A stretch of DNA of 64,000 nucleotides from Alkalihalobacterium alkalinitrilicum (lineage in GTDB: Bacteria; Bacillota; Bacilli; Bacillales; Bacillaceae_F). Positions within the stretch are counted from its first letter, which is position 1. Each line of letters begins with the position of its first letter. The notes beneath the pieces were generated by a model that saw only the letters and a program-made list of their open reading frames with translations, made no database searches and was not told the origin of the DNA. The translations under genes were made by a program, and so were the position numbers. Shown here in pieces: positions 17,192-25,744 of the stretch. Location of the stretch: assembly GCF_002019605.1 (NCBI RefSeq), contig NZ_KV917368.1, forward strand, positions 2,323,574 through 2,387,573, read 5' to 3'.

Positions 17192-18307
17192 ATGGCTAAA
17201 CAAAACAAGGCTTATAAGTTTCGACTGTATCCAACAGATGAACAGGCTTTGATGATACGCAAAACTTTTGGTTGCGTTCGTTTTGTCTACAATAAAATGT
17301 TAGCAGAACGAAAAGAAACGTACGAAAACCTGAAAGATGATAAAGAAGCATTGAAAAAGGTGAAGCATCCCACTCCTGCTAAATATAAAAAGGAGTTTGC
17401 ATGGTTAAAAGAAGTAGACTCATTAGCCCTAGCAAATGCACAACTAAACTTGAATAAGGCATATAAAGCATTCTTCAAAGGTAATGCAAAGTTTCCAAAT
17501 TTCAAAAGTAAGCGACATAACCAAAGCTACACAACGAATGTCGTAAATGGGAATATTCAGTTGTTGGAGGGTCATATCAAATTACCGAAACTAAAAATGG
17601 TGAAAATCAAACAACATCGAAACATTCCTTCTGACCATACAATCAAATCTTGTACAGTTTCTATGACTTCATCAGGAAAATACTATCTTTCCATTCTCAC
17701 AGAGTACGAAAAAGAGATTAAGAGTAAGGACATTGAAAATGTTGTAGGTTTAGATTTTGCGATGAATGGGTTATTTGTTGATAGTGAAACAGGTAAGAAA
17801 GCCAATTACCCACGTTTCTATCGACAAATGATTGATAAATTAGCAATTGAACAACGTAAACTTTCTCGCAAAAAGAAGGGGTCCTCAAATTGGAACAAAC
17901 AACGTATTCGAGTGGCTAAAATCCAAGAAAAAGTCGCCAATCAACGAAAAAACTACTTACATCATCAATCGAAAGCATTAGTTACATCTTATGATGCGGT
18001 TATTATCGAGGACTTGGATATGAAAGGGATGTCACAAGCTCTAAAATTCGGGAAAAGTGTCGCTGATAATGGTTGGGGAATGTTCACTTCTTTCTTACAC
18101 TACAAGCTAAAAGAACAAGGGAAACAACTTGTCAAAATAGATAAATGGTTCCCATCTACTAAAACTTGTTCGAGTTGTTGTTCGATAAGAGAAATACGAT
18201 TATCGGAACGTACCTATCAGTGCGATTGTGGGCTAAATCTTGATAGAGATTACAATTCGGCGCTAAATATCAAAAAAGAAGGCATACGCTTATTAGCAAC
18301 TGCCTAA
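17192..18307 (+). CDS. tnpB: TnpB RNA-guided nuclease (IS605 type)
   Basis: A 371-residue TnpB, the compact ancestor of Cas12. The N-terminal helix-turn-helix/OrfB_IS605 region (about 1-170) is followed by a RuvC-like nuclease with Asp in VVGLDFAMN, Glu in VIIEDLD and Asp in LDRDYNSALN, and a zinc ribbon (CSSC ... CDC) near residues 325-350. All three acidic residues are present, so the enzyme is probably active. It is expected to use the RNA from its own 3' end as guide (see 18290-18451). Confidence 0.92.
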   Translation: MAKQNKAYKFRLYPTDEQALMIRKTFGCVRFVYNKMLAERKETYENLKDDKEALKKVKHPTPAKYKKEFAWLKEVDSLALANAQLNLNKAYKAFFKGNAKFPNFKSKRHNQSYTTNVVNGNIQLLEGHIKLPKLKMVKIKQHRNIPSDHTIKSCTVSMTSSGKYYLSILTEYEKEIKSKDIENVVGLDFAMNGLFVDSETGKKANYPRFYRQMIDKLAIEQRKLSRKKKGSSNWNKQRIRVAKIQEKVANQRKNYLHHQSKALVTSYDAVIIEDLDMKGMSQALKFGKSVADNGWGMFTSFLHYKLKEQGKQLVKIDKWFPSTKTCSSCCSIREIRLSERTYQCDCGLNLDRDYNSALNIKKEGIRLLATA

Positions 18308-18451
18308 TGCAAATATAAACTCTTGGAACAAGAGGGTTAGCTTGGTCAAATTCGTCAGCTACCAAAAGTGGCGATTACCCAAGAAGCCCCACTTCAAACA
18401 ACCCGTAAGGGTGGTAAGTGGTGGGTAGTTCACAAGTTATATAGAGTTCTC
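18290..18451 (+). ncRNA. Candidate omega/reRNA scaffold with guide at its 3' end
   Basis: The non-coding right end overlaps the tnpB 3' end. It folds into nested hairpins: CCACTT / AAGTGG enclosing ACCC-GTAA-GGGT near 18390-18420, then GGTGGGTAGTTCAC, the usual end of the scaffold. By analogy with characterised TnpB systems, the bases immediately beyond the element, AAGTTATATAGAGTTCTC (18434-18451), are the guide. Start of the RNA is not defined. Confidence 0.6.
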
Positions 18452-18610
18452 ATAGATGGCTACAAAACTATATATCTCTATGAAACTTATGCAATTTTTA
18501 TACCAAATATTAAAAATATTCTAAACAGTTTTATTATAGGGATTCCAACGAATTACTTACACATCCTCGATTGGAATTCAGACGTCCCTAAATGAATGGT
18601 TGTTCATTTT

Positions 18611-18811
18611 TCATACACTTTTTACTTTTCTGCCATAGTTAATAACTAGGTCAACTAAGTTGATTATAGCCATTGAAATGTACCACCAAATGACAAAAAG
18701 TGTACAAATGAATGACAGACTGTTTACCAATGCGATTCTTCTAATGATAAAAGATATAAAACCATATGTTATAAAAATGTAATTAATTTTCAATAAATCA
18801 GTCTTCTGCAA
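18611..18811 (-). CDS. Small membrane protein, hypothetical (possible remnant)
   Basis: A 66-codon frame starting with TTG and without a clear ribosome-binding site. It encodes two hydrophobic segments (about 10-28 and 30-55) with a basic C-terminus (NYGRKVKSV). It lies in a gene-poor, mobile-element-rich gap. I do not recognise the family and it may be the tail of a decayed gene. Confidence 0.25.
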   Translation of the reverse strand: MQKTDLLKINYIFITYGFISFIIRRIALVNSLSFICTLFVIWWYISMAIINLVDLVINYGRKVKSV

Positions 18812-18899
18812 ACGGGACAGACTAACTCTTTTTATTACGTAGTAGACTCATACTGCGCAGCAAACAATCCTTCATGAAAGAATGTAAATAGCAAGAAAC

Positions 18900-19048
18900 T
18901 AGTTTAAAAGGTGAAGGTCAGCCGACGTACCTTTGGTATAGCAGGGCTTCAACCTCGGGAGTTCTCCACCAGTTGCCTGTCAGCTACTGAGCGTCTTGGT
19001 ACTTACTCAGGTTGGACTTTCACCAACTAGCAATTAACGGCTTTTTTT
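18900..19048 (+). other. Hairpin-rich, more GC-rich non-coding block of unknown origin
   Basis: A block beginning near GGTGAAGGTCAGCC contains several short inverted repeats, including GTTGG-ACTTTCA-CCAAC near 19010, ending in a T-run (CTTTTTTTG near 19040). It contrasts in composition with the AT-rich sequence around it and has no reading frame. It looks like the non-coding end of an insertion sequence or a structured RNA with a terminator, but I cannot name it. Confidence 0.35.
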
Positions 19049-19324
19049 GTTGAATTTTTTATTAATTCGCAATAAAAAGGGGCCTCCATTAATTAAGTGA
19101 TATTACATATTTCGAGGATTATCTACAATAAGAGGAGATTTTTGATCAACAACAAAAGGTAGGGCCTAACTTTTACGATCACAGAAAGTTTTATCCTTTT
19201 GTATGAAGTCCAACCTTATTTAAGATTCCTTTTCTGATTAGAGGATAATTAACTTAACTATAATTATAAATTTGTGAAAGAAGTTAGTTCTTTTTAGTTG
19301 GAAGTAAGGCTTCTAGTAAAAAGT
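19049..19324. other. Non-coding stretch, nothing recognised
   Basis: AT-rich sequence between the structured block and the terminator at 19325. No reading frame with coding features, no repeat and no recognisable signal was seen. Confidence 0.4.
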
Positions 19325-19362
19325 AAAACGTCCCATTACTCACTCAATAATAGGACGTTTTT
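19325..19362. terminator. Rho-independent terminator at left border of the BVMO island
   Basis: Stem AAAACGTCC / GGACGTTTT with an inner ATTA/TAAT pairing and T-runs on both strands. It could terminate the minus-strand hydrolase operon that ends at 19510. Confidence 0.65.
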
Positions 19363-19509
19363 GTAACACTAAAGATGGATTTATAAAACGATAATTTAAA
19401 ATTGCTGTAGTAGCCCCAGTCCACACCGAAGACTTTCTACATTGCTACGGTCGCACCCATGGGTTGCCTTTAAATTTTGCCCAAAATCGAATCCGATGTT
19501 CCAATTACA

Positions 19510-20286
19510 TCAGTTTTTAGCTCCAACCGCCGCGTCGGTAAGGGCTTTCTCCCACAACTGCACGGTGGCCTCAGTTTGTTCAACCATCGGATAGTGTCCA
19601 GCGCCATCGATGCCTACTAAAGTACCATCATGCAGGCCATCCATGGTTCTAGAAAGGTAGTCAGGGTTGACTAGTGGATCGTCACCCCCATAGAGAACCG
19701 TCGTCGGTCCGTTGAACGCACCAAGGTTGTCTATAAAGTTGGCACCTGTCCAGTTTGCTAGGTATGCCTTCCATGCATTATGATCCATGGTTTCATGACA
19801 ACGAGATACGATGTTCGCCAGTTGTCGGCTAGACAAGTTAGGAGCCAAGCTATGCAAAGCGGCCCCAGGATCTGACCATGCATTGGCATACTGATTATAG
19901 ATATTATCGGGTAGTGGCGTTCCTTCTGCTGATACCGGGGTGAGTGCGACCACGGACATGACTCGACCAGGTGCAAGCGTGGCTACGCGGATCGCTGTCG
20001 CTCCCCCCATCGAATGACCTAGAACCATAAAGCGGTCCCACCCTAGTTCGTCCGCCGCATTTAATGCGGCTTTAGCCATCGAATCTAAACATTCGCAAGG
20101 AGGAATCGTCCGGTTAGTGCCATAACCGGGAAAGTCCATGTAAGCGTATGTGAAATTGTCAAGATCAGTCAATGATCGAGACGCTAACCAGATTCCGCTG
20201 TCCAATGCCCAACCATGTAAGACCAGTACACGATTTGGACCCCTTCCTTCAACACAAGCAATACGGGTTTCCATTCTTTTGCTCAC
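19510..20286 (-). CDS. Alpha/beta-hydrolase (BioH/MhpC-like)
   Basis: A 258-residue alpha/beta-hydrolase with oxyanion region LHGWALDSG, nucleophile elbow GHSMGG (Ser near residue 93), acid in YGGDDPL and His in GAGHYP. It probably hydrolyses an ester, lactone or C-C bond. It is third of three co-directional genes with a family IV esterase and a Baeyer-Villiger monooxygenase, which makes lactone or ester opening a reasonable role. The GTG at 20286 lies only one base after AAAGGAG; the in-frame ATG at 20274 is an alternative start. The GC content is visibly higher than in the flanking genome. Confidence 0.85.
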   Translation of the reverse strand: MSKRMETRIACVEGRGPNRVLVLHGWALDSGIWLASRSLTDLDNFTYAYMDFPGYGTNRTIPPCECLDSMAKAALNAADELGWDRFMVLGHSMGGATAIRVATLAPGRVMSVVALTPVSAEGTPLPDNIYNQYANAWSDPGAALHSLAPNLSSRQLANIVSRCHETMDHNAWKAYLANWTGANFIDNLGAFNGPTTVLYGGDDPLVNPDYLSRTMDGLHDGTLVGIDGAGHYPMVEQTEATVQLWEKALTDAAVGAKN

Positions 20287-20352
20287 ACTCCTTTTATAAG
20301 AAATAACGTATATCGAAATGAATTAAAAATCACACGTCGAACCATTTCCATC

Positions 20353-21318
20353 TTAGCGAGTAAGCCAAAGACGGGGTTCCCAGCTTTGACGAAAGACTTC
20401 TCGTAGGTGATCAGTTGCATCCTCCAAGGCAGTCTTTCCCTGACCCATAACACCGGCGAGCGCCGTAAAGCCGTGGATCTGCCCTTGGTATCGTTTCAAA
20501 GTGACTGTCGTTCCGGCGGCAACCAATCGACTAGCGTAAGCCTCGCTCCCATCCCGGGTTGGATCATACTCTGCTGTGATAATGCGTGTGGCCGGTAGGC
20601 CTGATAGATCTGGTGCTCGAAGAGGGCTGACCCGCCAATCTTGTAACATATCTGGGTTGTTAGCATAGTTGTCGAAGAACCACCGCATCATATCCGTGGT
20701 AAGGAAATAGTCGTTGCCATATTGATGGTACGATGGAGTTTTTAAGTCGTAATCAACAACCGGGTACATTAGGAGCTGAAACTGCAGGTTGGGGGTGCCG
20801 TAATTCCTCGACATCAGAGCGACAACTGCTGCGAGGTTCCCTCCTGCGCTCTCGCCTCCTACAGCAATGCGCTCTGAATCCCCATTGATCAGTGCAGCGT
20901 TATCTGAAACCCACTTCGTTGCAGAATAGCAGTCTTCAGCGGCACCCGGGGCTGGATGCTCAGGAGCCAATCGATATGCGACAGAGACTACAACTGCGCC
21001 ACTCCGTTTAGCTAGAAGAGTGCAAACACCGTCACTCCCGTCAAGATTGCCTAGTACCCAGCCACCTCCATGAAAATATACTAGAATTGGGAAAGCTCCG
21101 TTTCCTTCAGGCGTATAGATCCTAATGGGAATATCACCGTTGGGTCCAGGGATAGATCGATCGCTGATGTCCGCTATTTTGCACGGCTTGAGGCTGGAAT
21201 CAGCGAGGGCTGTTGAGAATACTTCCCGCGCCATAGGAACGGGCATATCATTTAATGGCGGAAGCCCTGAATCCGCCAACCCCCGAAGCCATTGTTCAGC
21301 TTGAACGTCAAGTGTCAT
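20353..21318 (-). CDS. Family IV (HSL-type) esterase/lipase
   Basis: A 321-residue alpha/beta-hydrolase of the hormone-sensitive-lipase group: HGGGW oxyanion motif near residue 79, GGESAGG nucleophile elbow near residue 153, Asp in AEYDPTRD and His in QIHGFTA. Expected to hydrolyse short- to medium-chain esters. Directly downstream of a Baeyer-Villiger monooxygenase, it fits hydrolysis of the ester made by that enzyme into an alcohol and an acid. ATG start at 21318 with a GAGGAGG site. About half of the bases in sampled lines are G or C, against about a third in neighbouring genes, suggesting recent acquisition. Confidence 0.9.
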   Translation of the reverse strand: MTLDVQAEQWLRGLADSGLPPLNDMPVPMAREVFSTALADSSLKPCKIADISDRSIPGPNGDIPIRIYTPEGNGAFPILVYFHGGGWVLGNLDGSDGVCTLLAKRSGAVVVSVAYRLAPEHPAPGAAEDCYSATKWVSDNAALINGDSERIAVGGESAGGNLAAVVALMSRNYGTPNLQFQLLMYPVVDYDLKTPSYHQYGNDYFLTTDMMRWFFDNYANNPDMLQDWRVSPLRAPDLSGLPATRIITAEYDPTRDGSEAYASRLVAAGTTVTLKRYQGQIHGFTALAGVMGQGKTALEDATDHLREVFRQSWEPRLWLTR

Positions 21319-21408
21319 GATAATAACCTCCTCTTTCCAATTTTAATAAGTATTTGGCTCATAGACCGCCCAAGGGTCGGGCAGTTTTCAGTTCTCGGGT
21401 GTAACTAA

Positions 21409-23049
21409 TTATTCGGTGGTACTTGTTAATATAAATTTATTCACATTACCAGCATTACCTTCATCGCAAAGTTGCCGATATGCTGGAAAGCCACCAGCCC
21501 AAGACATAAGCAAAAGTCCTTTTCTATTAGGGTCTTTGGTTTGTTTGGTCCACCATGAAGATGTCTGTGGGATCAATGTCCCCTCCGCGATCTGCATATG
21601 TTGCTCGAAAAACTCTTCTTCGGATTCTTGTCTTGGCTCCAATGAAGCGTACCCATTCTTACGCATGAATTTGATCCAGTCGACGATCCACTCACCTTGC
21701 TGTTCGATTAGCGTCGGAGCATTTGTGAATGGAGCTGGATTATAAGGTCCACAGTATAGCATGAACATGTTTGGAAAAGAGTTGACCGTGATTCCTAAAT
21801 AATCGTGGGGTCGATCAGCCCACCTCTCCTTAAGTCTTATGTGATTCCGTCCACGTATATCCATGGACAGCATGGAACCCGTATAAGATTCGAACCCCGT
21901 AGCCATTACAATGACATCTATATCGTACTCGGTACCTTCTTTGGTTCGGATGCCTTGTTCCGTAATTTGTTCGATAGGTGTACTCTTCATATCGATCAAA
22001 CTCACATTGTCGCGGTTGCAGGCTGCGTAATATCCATGATCCAGAACGGGTCTTTTAGTAAGCCAAGGTGTTTTCGGGGTAATAATATCAGCAGTTTGTT
22101 CATCTCTAACAAGTTGTCGAATTTTTTCTCTAAAAAACTCTTGGGTGGTCTCGTTTGCCTCTTTATCAGCCAATACATCACCAAAGAGGTAGAGAAACGG
22201 GAAGCCACCTTGTTTCCAATTTTTCTCATAGATGCGGCGACGTTCCTCTGGCGAAAAGTCTAGTGCGTTACCAACAAAGTCATAGGGGAAGCCACCGAAG
22301 GTATTTCGTGAATATTCCCAAATCTCTTGGATATTTCTTTGTACAGCCTCGGTATCCTCATTATTTAGAGTATGATTTCTGCCTGGAACTAGGTGGTACG
22401 GATCTCGGATAAAGTGGAAAACCTGATCAGCAACCTTAGCGACCTCCGGTACTATTTGAGTTCCGGTGGCACCGCTACCAATAACGGCTACGCGTTTTCC
22501 ATCGAAGTCGACACCCTCAGCAGGAAAACGCGAGGAATGGTACCAATCTCCTTGGAACCTATCAAGACCCTTGAGATCTGGGATTTTAGGATGCGACAAC
22601 GCACCCACCGCAGGAACGAAGTACCGGGCCGCTACCTTTCTTCCAGATGTTGTGGTTATTAGCCAGCGAGTGCTTTGTTCATCGTAGACAGCGGACGAAA
22701 CACGGGTATTAAATTGAATGTCGCTCCGAAGATCGAGCCTATCGACAACCCATCGGAAATAGCGGAGCAAATCTGACTGCGTCGAGTATCGTTCCGGCCA
22801 GGTCCACTCATGGGCGATGTCCTTGTCGAACCAATCAGAAAAGCAATAAACCATGCTATCTGAATCGGTCCGTGCGCCTGGGTAGCGATTCCAGTACCAT
22901 GTTCCACCAACGTCGTCTCCCGCCTCGTACAATTTCACCGATAGGCCAATATCACGTAGCCGTTTTAGAATGTAGAGGCCAGAAAATCCCGCTCCGATGA
23001 CGATGACATCGAATTCCTCATCTATTGGGACTTGAACCTTCTCCTTCAA
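21409..23049 (-). CDS. Baeyer-Villiger monooxygenase (flavoprotein)
   Basis: A 546-residue class B flavin monooxygenase: NADPH + O2 + ketone to ester or lactone. It has an N-terminal FAD Rossmann motif GAGFSG near residue 18, the BVMO-type fingerprint GGTWYWNRYPGARTD near residue 48, the second fingerprint FQGDWYHSSRFP near residue 164, and an NADPH Rossmann motif GSGATG. The second fingerprint ends HSSRF where the consensus FxGxxxHxxxW has Trp, a small deviation. TTG start with AGGGAGAG upstream. It is first in the three-gene island with two hydrolases. It most resembles cyclohexanone/phenylacetone-type enzymes; the substrate is not predictable. Confidence 0.9.
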   Translation of the reverse strand: MKEKVQVPIDEEFDVIVIGAGFSGLYILKRLRDIGLSVKLYEAGDDVGGTWYWNRYPGARTDSDSMVYCFSDWFDKDIAHEWTWPERYSTQSDLLRYFRWVVDRLDLRSDIQFNTRVSSAVYDEQSTRWLITTTSGRKVAARYFVPAVGALSHPKIPDLKGLDRFQGDWYHSSRFPAEGVDFDGKRVAVIGSGATGTQIVPEVAKVADQVFHFIRDPYHLVPGRNHTLNNEDTEAVQRNIQEIWEYSRNTFGGFPYDFVGNALDFSPEERRRIYEKNWKQGGFPFLYLFGDVLADKEANETTQEFFREKIRQLVRDEQTADIITPKTPWLTKRPVLDHGYYAACNRDNVSLIDMKSTPIEQITEQGIRTKEGTEYDIDVIVMATGFESYTGSMLSMDIRGRNHIRLKERWADRPHDYLGITVNSFPNMFMLYCGPYNPAPFTNAPTLIEQQGEWIVDWIKFMRKNGYASLEPRQESEEEFFEQHMQIAEGTLIPQTSSWWTKQTKDPNRKGLLLMSWAGGFPAYRQLCDEGNAGNVNKFILTSTTE

Positions 23050-23504
23050 TATGAATCTCTCCCTTCTTTTTATAATTGACTGAATATAAAAAAAAATATA
23101 AATATTCTATATTATCTGAAAGTATATATCGGAACCGTTTTAATGTCAATATAAGTTAAAAGTTATTAAATCTTGCACTTTAAATTTCAAAACACCTTCC
23201 CTATAGATTGAGTTTTCGAACATATATTTAAGGAAGAAAAGAAGATGACAACCATAGAAAGAATGAAAGTAGATAGGAAACGAGGAGCAGTTTGACCTTA
23301 GAGTTAATCTTTATATAAAGAATTAAAAATGCAATCGTTTAGTAAATAACATCTAGATTTAAATTGAAGAGAAGTTAAAAAATGTCTAAAAGATGTAAAA
23401 AGAGGTAATATTTATAATTACAATCAATCTATAAATAAAAGAATAAATAAACGTTTCTTTTTTTGGGAGGGGGGGGACAGTAGATTTTCCTCTTGCGCAC
23501 TTGT
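23050..23504. other. Gap upstream of the BVMO gene
   Basis: AT-rich non-coding sequence that must hold the promoter of the BVMO operon (minus strand). A run of G residues interrupted by one A lies at 23465-23476. No operator palindrome or coding frame was recognised. Confidence 0.4.
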
Positions 23505-23553
23505 AATAAAACCAAGACAAAACTTCAAAGAAGATTATTGTCTTGGTTTTATT
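23505..23553 (-). terminator. Terminator hairpin after the recombinase remnant
   Basis: AATAAAACCAAGACAA pairs with TTGTCTTGGTTTTATT across a 17-base loop, ending two bases before the remnant's stop codon. AT-rich flanks allow termination on either strand. Confidence 0.65.
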
Positions 23554-23555
23554 AT

Positions 23556-24090
23556 TTATAACCCAATACCACTAGCTGCATTATCATCAAAAAGATTTGC
23601 CTTCTTTATGTATCGATGCAACGAATCACTTCGCTTATGCCTTGTCTGCTTCATTATCTGATGCTCTGCCTTCCCAGCTTTTGCAGCTTGACTACAAAAC
23701 CCGCTCCTCAAACTATGTGCTCCATATCGTTTTGGATCGAGACCAACTTCTTCACAACACTTTTTCACAACCAAACGAACCGATTGTAGTGTTAAAGTCC
23801 CTTTTACTACATTTCCATGTCGATCCACTCGTCGAAACAACGGACCCTCTGTTAGACCAGAAGCCTCAATCCAATTTCAAAACTACGAACGGGACAGGTT
23901 AATGGGTTACTTCCAAAGGGGAGTGCCACATCATTTCCTTCCCCTTTTTGATCCGTTTTGCTTCGATTCAAATGGAGAATCAATCCGTCACGGGTTTTAG
24001 AGATGTCTTCAATGTTTAATCCGACCAATTCACTTCGCCTCAATGCCCCAGCCCATCCCATGACCAGTAAAGCTCGATTCCGTATACCAC
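23556..24090 (-). pseudogene. Tyrosine recombinase/integrase remnant (frameshifted, 5' truncated)
   Basis: Two adjacent minus-strand frames are parts of one phage-type integrase. The upstream part (24061-23852, and coding resemblance back to about 24090, RNRALLVMGWAGALRRSEL) carries the first catalytic Arg. The downstream part (23840-23556) has HSLRSGF with the second Arg region and the nucleophile Tyr in SLHRYIKKANLF. A frameshift lies at about 23840-23855, and further upstream a stop codon interrupts the frame and the N-terminal domain is missing. Not functional. Confidence 0.85.
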
Positions 24091-24164
24091 TTCAGTCGAA
24101 AGCTCATTCGAGTGTTGTATTTTTAATTCAAAATCAGTGGTCATTTTTATAATCACTCCCTTAT

Positions 24165-25229
24165 TTTCCATCGTGCATAACGTGGTTTACCGTGACCCAA
24201 TCGGAGTCGTTGGCGCGATTACACCTTGGAATTGTCCATTTTATTTATCTCTGCGTGTCGTTGCACCAGCAATTGCAACTGGAAATAGTATTGTGCTCAA
24301 ACCAGACGATCAGACGCGGATCTCAGGCGGGCTTGTTATCGCAAAGCTCTTTGAAGATGCAGGATTACCGAAGGGGATTTAAATGTCATTGTTGCAGATC
24401 TTGAAGAAATAGGCGATTCTTTTGTCGAGCACCCAATTCCACAAGTATATCTTTTACAGGTTCAACAAAAGCAGGCCAACATATTGGGGCACTAGCAACG
24501 AAAAACTTAAAGAAACCAGCACTTGAATTAGGTGGCAATAACGCTTTACGATCAATGATAATACGGTTAATGGCAATACAAATTTGCCCTGAATGCATAA
24601 ATTTACCAAATGAAGCAGCGGCAACAGCTTGATCAATATCTGCATCATCAAGAACTATAAGCTTTATGAACCATTTGTGGAAAAGCTTAAAAAAGCAACA
24701 GCAAAAATTACAGTTGGTAATCCGGGGGAAGATAATACTATTATCGGACCTTTAATTAATAAAAAGCAAGTAGATAGAGCGATGGCACTCGTTGAACAAA
24801 CAGTGAATGAAGGTGCGACATTACTTCAAGAAGGAAAAGTCGAAGGAAATTTAATTTATCCTTATATCCTTGGTGATGTTACAAATGAGATGGGCGGCCG
24901 CTCAAAATGAAGTGTTTGCGCCAATTGCCATCTTGATTCCGGTCGATACAGTAGAAGAAGCAATCGAGGTTGCGAATGGAACACCTTTTGGATTAAGTGG
25001 AGCAGTCTTTTCTGGCTCACTTGAAAGAGGCATTAATGTTGCTAGAAAAGTAAAGACAGGGATGATTCACGTCAATGGTCAAACAATAAATGTCGAACCG
25101 AATGTTCCATTTGGAGGAGAAGAATTCTCCGGACTAGGCCGTTATTGCGGAGAATGGGCAATTGAAGAACATACAACTGTAAAATGGATATCTGTTCAAA
25201 ATCAACCTCGTTCTTACCCATTTAGTTAA
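24165..25229 (+). pseudogene. Aldehyde dehydrogenase pseudogene with internal inversion
   Basis: Plus-strand fragments read as one NAD(P)-dependent aldehyde dehydrogenase: [26 protein letters not shown]-like, LELGGNN, the catalytic-Cys region, [31 protein letters not shown] and PFGGEEFSGLG. About 130 N-terminal residues are missing at the junction with the integrase remnant. Frameshifts occur near 24380, 24450 and 24895. Bases about 24547-24659 are inverted: the segment with [16 protein letters not shown] and the catalytic Cys ([11 protein letters not shown]) reads on the minus strand. Clearly dead. Confidence 0.9.
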
Positions 25230-25243
25230 GGAGATTCACCTGA

Positions 25244-25738
25244 TCGGGTGGTACAGGTTTATTATGGATATGGAGTATAGTATTACCTGGGTTTGGTCAG
25301 TTCTTAAACGGAAAAATACTGAAGGGGATTGTCCTTATCTTGTTAGAAGTTTTAGTAAATGTCCAAAGTAATTTTAATTTAACGATTATGTATTCTTTTA
25401 TGGGAGAAATAAATAGAACTATTAAAATAACTAATTATCAGTGGCTAATGTTTTATCCCTGTTTATTTATGTTTGGCATTTGGGATGCCTATCGAGATGC
25501 TGAAGGAGACACTCCTTCATTTGCATATCTTCCTTTTGTGTTCGGGGCATTCTTTATTACAATAGGATTGATATACTCAACTAAATTAACTTTATTTGGA
25601 ACTTTATGGGGTCCTGTTTTTTTACCGATGGCTTTTCTAATTCCAGGGATACTTACGGGGTACATAATAAAAGTTATTGTTAGACTTTTGATAAAAGAAA
25701 AAAAAACAACTTTATCTTTAACTATCAGCTTGAGTTGA
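25244..25738 (+). pseudogene. Multi-pass membrane protein, 5' end missing
   Basis: The frame from 25244 encodes LPGFGQFLNGKILKGI then LLEVLVNVQSN, FYPCLFMFGIWDAYRDAEG and three or four hydrophobic spans. It resembles a small Bacillus membrane-protein family of unknown function that usually starts a dozen or so residues earlier. A TGA at 25241 precedes this frame, and no ATG, GTG or TTG lies before the TTG at 25340. The normal N-terminus is therefore absent, and its left border coincides with the end of the ALDH remnant. A shortened 132-residue product from 25340 is possible but would lack the first span. Confidence 0.55.
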
Positions 25739-25744
25739 ACAAGC

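Larger units (their letters stand above)
16618..18433 (+). mobile_element. IS200/IS605-family insertion sequence (apparently intact)
   Basis: Contains tnpA (HUH transposase) and tnpB (RuvC-like nuclease) in the same direction, 11 bases apart. The left end is a hairpin-rich non-coding stretch after a TTTAA at 16613-16617, which is a plausible insertion motif/TAM. The right end is the structured region finishing GGTGGGTAGTTCAC at 18433. No target duplication is expected for this family. Boundaries are inferred from structure, not from an empty site. Both reading frames are open. Confidence 0.8.

Noticed and set aside
18900-19048. T-box or tRNA gene
   Set aside because: No T-box AGGGTGGNACCGCG sequence, no tRNA cloverleaf with TTCRA arm; the resemblance was only to general hairpin richness.
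23852-24061. Separate small recombinase gene
   Set aside because: It is the middle portion of the same tyrosine recombinase as 23556-23840, split by a frameshift.
24386-24651. Minus-strand frames of 65-70 codons read as separate genes
   Set aside because: They are the inverted piece and shadow frames of the aldehyde dehydrogenase pseudogene; the [11 protein letters not shown] motif shows the origin.
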